Assembly (NCBI GenBank): GCA_031292735.1
Contig: JARLGP010000146.1
Span: 1 to 9,826 of the forward strand
DNA length: 9,826 nt
Direction of reading: 5' to 3'
Source of the DNA: Holophaga sp.
Lineage (GTDB): Bacteria; Acidobacteriota; Holophagae; Holophagales; Holophagaceae
The notes under the pieces are model-generated. The model had not been told where the DNA came from. It saw only the letters and a list, made by a program, of their open reading frames with translations, and ran no database searches. The position numbers and the translations under genes are program-made. Positions 4,063-9,826 of the stretch are shown in pieces. Position 1 is the stretch's first letter, and each line of letters opens with the position of its first letter.

Positions 4063-6171
4063 CTAGGGACCAACGATAGCAGGATGGGGCCCGGCCGGAT
4101 CCGGCGCCAGGATCTCCTGGACCAGGGCGGGGACCTCGTAGACTTTGTCCAGGGCCGCCAGGATGGCCCGGCTGTCCACCGACACGCTGCGGTTGGCCCG
4201 GGGGTCGTAGTAGAACCGGCCGGATACCGTGGCGATGTTGCCGTCGAACACCAGGCCGGCCAGCTCGCCCCGGCGGTCCAGCACCGGGGAGCCGGAGTTG
4301 CCGCCGATGATGTCGTTGCTGGAGATGAAATTGAGCGGGGTGGCGGGGTCGAGGGCGGCGCGCCGGGCGCGCCAGCGGGACGGCAACGCCCAGGAATGGT
4401 TCTCCACCTCCGGGCCCCAGCCGTCGGCCCGGTCGTACAGCCCGCCGAAGGTGGTGAAGGGCTGGATCAGGGTGCCGTTGCCGGGGCAGCTCTCCACGCA
4501 GCCGTAGCTGATCCGCAGGGTGAAGCTGGCGTCGGGGTAGTCGGCCTTGCCGGTCACGGCGAACCGGGCCTGGTTGATGCGGGCGCCGGCTTCGGCGATC
4601 GCGGTGTCGGCCTCCTCGTTCTGGCGCCGGTAGGGGCGGGCCAGTTGCACGATCCGGCGGGCCAGGGCCACCATGGGATCGGCGCTGGTCAGCACCGCGC
4701 CAGGGGCGGCCTGGGCCAGGGCGGCCCGGGCGGCGGGGTCCAGCAGCCGGGTGCCGCGCACCAGGGCCTCGGCCCGCTCCCGGGGGGCGCTGCCGTCCAG
4801 CAGGAGGGCCACGATGGGGTGGGCCGGGCCCAGTTCGTCCAGGGCCTCCTGCAAGCCCTGGGCCAAGCCGGCCTGCTCCACCCCGGGGTCCAGGCGGTCG
4901 GAAAAGGCCAGGCTGGCCTTGAGATTGTCCAGGTCCCGGGCGGTGCGGTAGCCGAGCGCCCGCCGGGCCACGGGCCTGGCCGCCTCGGCCTTCCAGCGCG
5001 CCAGCCCCAGGGCGAAGGCCAGCGCCCGGCTGCCGCGGCCGTCCAGCATGGCGCTCTCCCGGACGATGGCGCAGCGGGACTGGACCGCCTGCTGGACCTT
5101 GGTCCAGCTCTGGCCGGTGCTGGCCTGCAGCCGAGGCTCCTGGGCCACCTTGACCCGGAGCTGGCGCTCGGCCTCGGCCACCCGGGCCATGGCCACCGGA
5201 TCGTGCAGCCCGGCCAGCTCGTTCTGGCAGATCTTGTAGGAGTTCTCGAGACTCAGCAGCTGGGCCGACACCAGCCGGGCCTGCTCCGGCCCCCGGGCGG
5301 CGAAGGCGTGCAGGGCCTTGCGGGTGCGATCGAGGCTGCGCAGCCGGAACGGATCCAGGACGTCGCGCACGGCCTCCATCTGGGCCAGGGTGTCCAGCCG
5401 GGAGGTGCGCCCGGGATGGCCCACCACGAAGGTGAGGTCGCCGGACTGGAGCCCGGTGCGGGACCACCGGAGGAAGTGGCTGGGGTGGTAGGGCGCGCCG
5501 TGCTCGTAGACCCGGAACAGGGTGAAGTCCAGGTCGTGCCGGGGGAAGGTGAAGTTGTCCCAGTCGTGGCCGAAGGCGGCGATGTCGTACTCGGGGGCCA
5601 GGACCAGGCGCACGTCGCTGTGCACCTGGTAGCTGTAGATCCAGGTCTCGCCGCCGTGGTACAGGGTGACCGGCTCGCTGGCGAGCCCGGTGCGGGTCTC
5701 CGCGGCCTGGACCAGCCGGGCCAGGGCCTCCTTGCGGGCCCGGTCGGCCTGGGCGTCGGTGGACGATGGCCGCACCGCCTGCGCCAGGGCGGCGGTGACG
5801 TTCTCCATGGCCATGAGGGTGCGCACCTCCAGCCCCGGCACCGGCAGCTCGCGGGACCGGTCCCCGGCGATGAAGCCGTCCCGCACGTAGTCGTGGCCGG
5901 CGTCGGCGATCTTCTCGATCCAGCTGTGGGCCACGTGGTGGTTGGTGAGCACCAGGCCGTCGGCGCTGATGAAGGCGCCGCTGCCGCCGGGCAGGCGCAG
6001 GGCGGCCAGCCGCGCGTGTTCCAGCCAGGCCGCGTCCGGGGCGAACCCGTACTTGGCCTGGATCTTCGCGGCAGGCAGGTTGTCGAAGGTCCACATCCCT
6101 TCGTCCCCGCGCAGGGACGCGCCCAGCAGGGCGGCCAGAGACAATCCGATGGCGCGGAACTTAGTGTGCAT
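4063..6171 (-). CDS. S46 family dipeptidyl-peptidase (DPP7/DPP11 type)
   Basis: A 702-residue exported serine exopeptidase that removes dipeptides from peptide N-termini. A signal peptide covers about residues 1-22. The mature part starts with EGMWTFDNLP, typical of the family. Catalytic residues are visible: His in GLVLTNHHV (about 78-79), Asp in PRHDLDF (about 215) and Ser in IIGGNSGSP (626). Eighteen residues after the serine comes FDGN with Gly at 644. DPP7-type enzymes, which prefer hydrophobic P1 residues, have Gly at this site, while Asp/Glu-specific DPP11 has Arg. Length matches the family. The conserved region after HH reads VAHSW instead of the more usual CGY. I prefer the ATG at 6171 over a TTG two codons earlier. 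It lies 46 bases after the flavoprotein gene and just before the thioredoxin gene. The family is certain; the specificity is inferred from Gly644. Confidence 0.95.
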   Translation of the reverse strand: MHTKFRAIGLSLAALLGASLRGDEGMWTFDNLPAAKIQAKYGFAPDAAWLEHARLAALRLPGGSGAFISADGLVLTNHHVAHSWIEKIADAGHDYVRDGFIAGDRSRELPVPGLEVRTLMAMENVTAALAQAVRPSSTDAQADRARKEALARLVQAAETRTGLASEPVTLYHGGETWIYSYQVHSDVRLVLAPEYDIAAFGHDWDNFTFPRHDLDFTLFRVYEHGAPYHPSHFLRWSRTGLQSGDLTFVVGHPGRTSRLDTLAQMEAVRDVLDPFRLRSLDRTRKALHAFAARGPEQARLVSAQLLSLENSYKICQNELAGLHDPVAMARVAEAERQLRVKVAQEPRLQASTGQSWTKVQQAVQSRCAIVRESAMLDGRGSRALAFALGLARWKAEAARPVARRALGYRTARDLDNLKASLAFSDRLDPGVEQAGLAQGLQEALDELGPAHPIVALLLDGSAPRERAEALVRGTRLLDPAARAALAQAAPGAVLTSADPMVALARRIVQLARPYRRQNEEADTAIAEAGARINQARFAVTGKADYPDASFTLRISYGCVESCPGNGTLIQPFTTFGGLYDRADGWGPEVENHSWALPSRWRARRAALDPATPLNFISSNDIIGGNSGSPVLDRRGELAGLVFDGNIATVSGRFYYDPRANRSVSVDSRAILAALDKVYEVPALVQEILAPDPAGPHPAIVGP

Positions 6172-6217
6172 CGTCAAAGCCTACGAGGCCGGCGGCTCCC
6201 GGACAAGGGCAACCCGG

Positions 6218-7333
6218 TCAGGCGGGCACCCGCAGGCCGGCCTGGGCCGCCACCAGCCGGGCCAGGACCAGGCATGCCGTCAGTCCGGGCGATTCGATCC
6301 CCAGCAGGTTCCACAGGCCCTTGATGCCGTGTTCGGCCTCGCCCTGGATGAGGAAATCCCGGGCGGGATCGCCGGGGCCCTGCAGCTTGGGCCGGATGCC
6401 GGAGTAGGCCGGCTGCAGGCTGCCGTCGGCCAGGCCGGGCCAGTAGCGCCGGATGGCGGCGTAGAAGCCGTCGGCGCGGGCCGGGTCCACCTCGTAGTTG
6501 ATCTCCTTCACCCACTCCACGTCGGGACCGAATCGAGCCTGCCCGCCCAGGTCGAGGGTGAGGTGCACGCCCAGCCCGGCCGCTTCGGGCACCGGGTAGA
6601 CCAGCCTGGAGAACGGCGCGGCGCCGGCGAGGGTGTAGTAGTTGCCCTTGGCGTAGTGGACCGGCGGGATGGCCTGGGGCGGAACGCCGCGGAAGGCGCA
6701 GGCCACGTCATGGGCCCCGAGCCCGGCGCAGTTGAACACGTGGGAGGCCAGGATCTGCATGGGCTCTTCGCCGCCCACATCCAGCAGCACCGCGCCATCC
6801 GCCGCCGCGCCGCCGGTGACCGGGCTGCGGAACACCACGGCGGCGCCGTGCTCCTCGGCGTCCAGCAGCAGGGCCTGCATCAGCCCGTGGCTGTCGATGA
6901 TGCCGGTGGAACGGGAGAACAGGGCCGCCACGCAGTGCAGGGCGGGTTCCATGGCGACGGCCTGTTCCCCTTCCAGCCATTCCATGTCCGGCACGCCGTT
7001 GGCGGCGGCCTGGGCCTGGATCCGCCGCAGGGCGTCCAGCTGGCCGGCGCTGGCCGCCACGATCAGCTTGCCGCAGCGCCGGTGGCCGATGTGCCTGGCC
7101 TCGCAGTACTGGTACAGGACCCGGTTGCCCTCGGGGCAGAGCCGCGCCTTGAGGGTGCCTGCGGGGTAGTAGATGCCGGCGTGGACCACTTCGCTGTTGC
7201 GCGAACTGGTGCCGGTGCCGAACCGGTCCTCGGCCTCCAGGAGGATCACTTCCCGCCCGGCCATGGCCAGCTCCCGGGCCAGGGCCAGCCCCACCACCCC
7301 GGCCCCGATCACCACACACTCGATCCGTTCCAT
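6218..7333 (-). CDS. FAD-dependent oxidoreductase, LhgO-like
   Basis: A 371-residue cytoplasmic flavoprotein of the DAO superfamily, closest in pattern to L-2-hydroxyglutarate dehydrogenase/oxidase (LhgO). Members oxidise a 2-hydroxy or amino acid and pass electrons to oxygen or quinones. The dinucleotide fold is at the N-terminus ([18 protein letters not shown]10/G12/G15, with E33 ending the second strand). Family marks follow: [16 protein letters not shown] (residues 42-57), [10 protein letters not shown], the [10 protein letters not shown] strand, [12 protein letters not shown] and the terminal [13 protein letters not shown]. The ATG at 7333 is preferred over a TTG at 7351, since a GGGGGA ribosome-binding site sits between the kinase stop and this ATG. 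It begins 14 bases after the kinase gene, so co-transcription is likely. The exact substrate is not determined by sequence; 2-hydroxyglutarate is the best guess. Confidence 0.88.
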   Translation of the reverse strand: MERIECVVIGAGVVGLALARELAMAGREVILLEAEDRFGTGTSSRNSEVVHAGIYYPAGTLKARLCPEGNRVLYQYCEARHIGHRRCGKLIVAASAGQLDALRRIQAQAAANGVPDMEWLEGEQAVAMEPALHCVAALFSRSTGIIDSHGLMQALLLDAEEHGAAVVFRSPVTGGAAADGAVLLDVGGEEPMQILASHVFNCAGLGAHDVACAFRGVPPQAIPPVHYAKGNYYTLAGAAPFSRLVYPVPEAAGLGVHLTLDLGGQARFGPDVEWVKEINYEVDPARADGFYAAIRRYWPGLADGSLQPAYSGIRPKLQGPGDPARDFLIQGEAEHGIKGLWNLLGIESPGLTACLVLARLVAAQAGLRVPA

Positions 7334-7347
7334 GGAATCCCCCGCAA

Positions 7348-8781
7348 TCAAGAGATTGGCACCGAAATGGTGAGCGTGGTGCCTTTACCCTCCCCCTCGC
7401 TGCTGAGCTGGACGGTGCCGTTCATCATTTCCATCAGGTGCTTGCAGATTACCAGACCCAGCCCGGTTCCGCCGTACTCCCGGGCGTGGCCCCCTTCCGC
7501 CTGGACGAATTTCTGGAACAGGTGGGCCTTGGTCTCCGGGCTGACGCCGATGCCGGTGTCCACCACCAGGATCGAGACTTCGCCGATGCCGCGCTCCACC
7601 AGCACCCGCACGCTGCCGACCTTGGTGAACTTGAGGGCGTTGGAGACCACGTTCAGCAGCACCTGCTTGAGCCGGCCCTCGTCCACCAGCACCTCGGGCA
7701 CGGAGGCCAGGTCCCCGGGCCAGACCAGCTCGACCCCGGGCTTGCGCGGGTAGGCCGCGACGATGCTCTTCACCTCGTCCAGCAGGGGGCCCAGGCTGTG
7801 GGCGCCCACCTCGATCTGCATCCGGCCGCATTCGATCTTGGCCAGGTCGAGGATGTCGTTGAGCAGCTCCAGCAGGTGCTTGCCGGACGCGTAGCTGTCC
7901 GCCAGCATCTGGCGCATGTCCTCCTCGTCCTCGTACAGGCCGTCCAGCACCAGGCGGGTGAAGCCCAGGATGCCGGTGAGCGGGGTGCGCAGCTCGTGGC
8001 TGGTGAGCGCCAGGAACTCGCTGCGGAAGCGGTCGGCCTCCAGCAGGGCGGCGTTGGCCCGCTCCAGTTCGGCGGTCTGGGTGCGCAGCACGTCGCGCTG
8101 TTCGGCCAGGTCGCGGAACAGCCAGGCGTTGTAGATGCTCACGGCCACCTGGCGTTCGAGGATGGTGAGGGTGTTCTCGTCGGCCTCCAGCACCCGTCCG
8201 GTCTCCAGCCCGATGATGGCGAAGCCCATGAGCAGCAGCTGGTTCTCGAAGGGCACGAAGTAGAGGTCGGGGGCCCCCGGGGTGGACAACGGGTCCAGCA
8301 GGCCGCCGTGCACCGCCGGCTCCAGCCACTGGTCCTGGAACAGCACGAGCGGCGCGGTGGGGAACGCGTTGGGGGCGGGCAGGTGGAACCTGCCCCATTC
8401 GGCCCGGGGCAGCCCGTGGCCGGCCCGGGGCTGGTAGGTGGCCCCGGAATCCTCCAGGATCCAGACCACGCACTTCTTGGCGCCGAACTCCTGGACGAAC
8501 ACGTCCAGCACCACCCCCGCCACCTGGGCGGCCTTGGGGGTGGCCGCCAGGATCTCGGCCACCCGCTGCAGCACGCTCATCTGGTGGCTGCGCCGGGCCA
8601 GGCTGGTCTTCAGCTCGGCCTGCTCCTGGGTGAGGCTGGAGATCTGCCGCTGGGCATGCAGCAGGTCCACCAGCAGTTCAGCGCTCTGCTCCTTGTTCAT
8701 GCCAATGCCCGCCGCCCCGGGGGGGACGGGGCGGGCCGCGGGTGGATTGGCCTTGGGGGGATGAGAAGGGGGGGTGGTCAT
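7348..8781 (-). CDS. Soluble GAF-domain sensor histidine kinase
   Basis: A 477-residue kinase without membrane segments. A Pro-rich N-terminal tail (1-25) leads into a coiled coil (about 30-75). A GAF-like sensor region follows (about 70-222; [22 protein letters not shown]... to [17 protein letters not shown]), then a second coiled coil (222-250). The HisKA domain has phospho-acceptor H262 in TSHELRTPL. The ATPase domain has an N box ([10 protein letters not shown], about 377-386), G1 (DTGIG, 408-412), an F box ([11 protein letters not shown]) and G2 (GGTGLGL, 437-443). It should autophosphorylate in response to a cytoplasmic signal and pass phosphate to a response regulator. No receiver domain or regulator gene is in the window, so it is an orphan here. 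The start at 8781 has AGGA five bases upstream; M28 at 8700 is an alternative with a poorer site. It heads the minus-strand gene string. Confidence 0.95.
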   Translation of the reverse strand: MTTPPSHPPKANPPAARPVPPGAAGIGMNKEQSAELLVDLLHAQRQISSLTQEQAELKTSLARRSHQMSVLQRVAEILAATPKAAQVAGVVLDVFVQEFGAKKCVVWILEDSGATYQPRAGHGLPRAEWGRFHLPAPNAFPTAPLVLFQDQWLEPAVHGGLLDPLSTPGAPDLYFVPFENQLLLMGFAIIGLETGRVLEADENTLTILERQVAVSIYNAWLFRDLAEQRDVLRTQTAELERANAALLEADRFRSEFLALTSHELRTPLTGILGFTRLVLDGLYEDEEDMRQMLADSYASGKHLLELLNDILDLAKIECGRMQIEVGAHSLGPLLDEVKSIVAAYPRKPGVELVWPGDLASVPEVLVDEGRLKQVLLNVVSNALKFTKVGSVRVLVERGIGEVSILVVDTGIGVSPETKAHLFQKFVQAEGGHAREYGGTGLGLVICKHLMEMMNGTVQLSSEGEGKGTTLTISVPIS

Positions 8782-9039
8782 TCATTCCTAGGATGGCCAG
8801 AAGGCTTCCGTTTGCAAGTATCTGTTGCGCGGGTTCGGCGCCTCCGGACCAGCCCGGCCCAGGCTTCACGGCGGCCAAGAGAAGGGCCAAACGGGCACCA
8901 CGACTCGCTCTTGGCTTGTTCAACGGTCCGGAAATCGTCACACTCCTTCCAGGGAAATGGTGGACTGCGAGTCCCTGGTCCGAGTACGGAACCCCCCTCA
9001 GCCATACGCCCTCCCCCGCCCCAAGATCAGGCCATGCCC
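8782..9039. promoter_or_regulatory. Divergent intergenic region, kinase / sigma factor
   Basis: About 258 bases between the divergent starts. It must hold the kinase promoter (minus) and the sigma-factor promoter (plus). I see no strong -35/-10 pair on either strand. On the plus strand the segment 8949-8978 can fold in two exclusive ways: CCAGGGA (8949-8955) with TCCCTGG (8972-8978), or GGACT (8962-8966) with AGTCC (8970-8974). That segment is in the probable leader of the sigma-factor message. Confidence 0.4.
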
Positions 9040-9642
9040 ATGAATGCCGTCCTTGAAAGCGAACTCATAACCAGATCCCAGCAGGGGGATGGCGATGCCT
9101 TCAGCAGCCTTGTGGGCCCCTATCTTGGCCTTTTCTATGCCGGCATCCACCGGATCCTGCAGGACACCCTGGACACCCAGGACGCCCTCCAGGAAGCCCT
9201 GATGAGCATCCATAGCGAGCTGCCGCGGTTCCAGGGCAAGAGCAAGTTCTCCACCTGGGCCTACCGGATCTGCATCAACGAAGCCTTGATGTTGCGCCGG
9301 TCACGAATCCGCCGGCGGGAAGACAACATCGAAGATTTCATGCCACGTTTTTCCCCTGACGGGCATCTCATTAATACCGAGAAGATGCGCGACTGGAGCC
9401 AGGACGCGCTGGCCCTGGTCTCGGTGGAATCCGATCAGGTGCGGGCCAAGATCCGGGAGGGGTTGAACCAGTTGTCCGATGAACAGAGGGCGGTCTTCAT
9501 TTTGAGGGACTTGGAAGGAATGGACACCAACGAAGTGGCCCACGCGCTGGGCATCAGCAGGGGGCTGGTCCGCCAGCGGCTGCACCGGGCCCGCCTGGGG
9601 CTCCGGGGCATCCTGGATGCGTTCATGTCGGGGAGACGCTGA
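9040..9642 (+). CDS. ECF-type RNA polymerase sigma factor
   Basis: A 200-residue sigma-70 family protein of the extracytoplasmic-function class, directing RNA polymerase to a small regulon. Region 2 covers about residues 15-92. It includes TLDTQDALQEALMSIHSELPRFQGKSKFSTWAYRICINEALMLRRSR, where the FSTWAYRI part binds the -10 element and melts DNA. Region 4 covers about 138-190 (LNQLSDEQRAVFILRDLEGMDTNEVAHALGISRGLVRQRLHRAR) and holds the helix-turn-helix for the -35 element. Region 3 is missing, as expected for this class, and a 45-residue linker joins the two. There are two nearby starts, 9034 and 9040. I prefer 9040, because the AGG upstream then has normal eight-base spacing. The frame continues far upstream, but only as antisense to the kinase. 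It overlaps the anti-sigma gene by one base, so autoregulation as a pair is probable. Confidence 0.93.
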   Translation: MNAVLESELITRSQQGDGDAFSSLVGPYLGLFYAGIHRILQDTLDTQDALQEALMSIHSELPRFQGKSKFSTWAYRICINEALMLRRSRIRRREDNIEDFMPRFSPDGHLINTEKMRDWSQDALALVSVESDQVRAKIREGLNQLSDEQRAVFILRDLEGMDTNEVAHALGISRGLVRQRLHRARLGLRGILDAFMSGRR

Positions 9643-9826
9643 TGGGCGCGCCGTTCACCTGCGAAGACACGGTCGCCGCCCTTTCGGACTACCGGGACGG
9701 CATCCTTCCGCTGGCCGCATTCCTCAAGATCCGCGCCCACCTGTTCAACTGCCCCGGCTGCCGGACCGTGCTGGCCACCCTGCGCGCGCTGCCCGCGCTG
9801 GCGGCGGCCGCGCTGGCGCCGGGGGA
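9642..9826 (+). CDS. Zinc-finger anti-sigma factor, 3' truncated by window
   Basis: Only the first 61 codons are inside the window. The start ATG shares its A with the sigma factor stop (TGATG), and GGGGAG lies six bases upstream inside the sigma gene, so translation is likely coupled. The visible protein starts MGAPFTCEDTVAALSDYRDG, with a helix LPLAAFLKIRAHLFNCPGCRTVL. It contains H33-x3-C37-x2-C40, the zinc-binding motif of the ZAS (zf-HC2) anti-sigma domain. Such domains bind and hold the sigma factor until a signal, often thiol or envelope stress, releases it. An Ala/Leu-rich stretch follows. Whether a membrane segment and sensor domain follow cannot be seen. Position next to an ECF sigma gene strongly supports the role. 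Confidence 0.85.
   Translation, partial: MGAPFTCEDTVAALSDYRDGILPLAAFLKIRAHLFNCPGCRTVLATLRALPALAAAALAPG

Noticed and set aside
3719..6094. A 791-codon open frame on the minus strand
   Set aside because: It is a frame-shifted shadow of the S46 peptidase, very rich in Arg/Pro/Gly, whereas the peptidase frame has the full catalytic set and a signal peptide.
4036..6324. A 762-codon open frame on the plus strand
   Set aside because: It is antisense to the S46 peptidase and TlpA genes, with Gly/Ala/Gln/Val-rich composition typical of reverse-strand frames in GC-rich genes. It has no domain.
5942..7753. A 603-codon plus-strand open frame
   Set aside because: Antisense to the flavoprotein and parts of two neighbours, with no recognisable domain.
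7438..9033. Long upstream extension of the sigma-factor frame
   Set aside because: It is antisense to the histidine kinase. Sigma homology begins only at about 9040, where two start codons occur.

Overview
The window comes from a GC-rich bacterial chromosome. Coding regions have a strong third-position GC bias. A secreted S46 dipeptidyl-peptidase, an LhgO-type flavoprotein, a TlpA-like thioredoxin and an ECF sigma/ZAS anti-sigma pair would fit an Acidobacteriota-like organism (Holophaga/Geothrix type). That assignment is inference from gene content and style, not from a search.

The window has two halves. Positions 1 to about 3160 look like an accessory region. It starts with a G/C-homopolymer fold-back sequence that may be a contig-end artefact. 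Next come an unrecognised ORF with an unresolved 5' end and a gene whose N-terminal helix-turn-helix resembles phage terminase small subunits. About 970 bp without a convincing gene follows, rich in short palindromes and direct repeats. A RelE/ParE-type toxin with its XRE antitoxin (toxin first, minus strand) comes next, then a 68-residue basic protein with a C-terminal membrane segment. This half ends at a tRNA-Lys(UUU)/tRNA-Glu(UUC) pair whose 3' end faces the accessory side and is followed by a good intrinsic terminator. That is the arrangement expected where mobile DNA has entered next to a tRNA gene, but no integrase or att duplication is visible.

Positions 3496 to 8781 are compact, core-like coding DNA on the minus strand. 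In transcription order it holds a soluble GAF sensor histidine kinase, an FAD-dependent L-2-hydroxyglutarate-dehydrogenase-like oxidoreductase, an exported S46 dipeptidyl-peptidase and an exported TlpA-like thioredoxin. Gaps of 14, 46 and 18 bp suggest a single transcript. The last two products would act outside the cytoplasm, in peptide breakdown and thiol redox. The kinase has no response regulator beside it.

From about 9040 rightward, and divergent from the kinase, lie an ECF sigma factor and the beginning of a zinc-finger anti-sigma factor cut off by the window end. They overlap by one base (TGATG) and are probably translationally coupled. I did not find a clearly new multi-gene system. 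The best items for follow-up are the leaderless-looking toxin promoter with operator-like repeats, the recurring TRCGCA-N-TGCGYA palindrome in the phage-like part, and the kinase/flavoprotein/peptidase/thioredoxin gene string.
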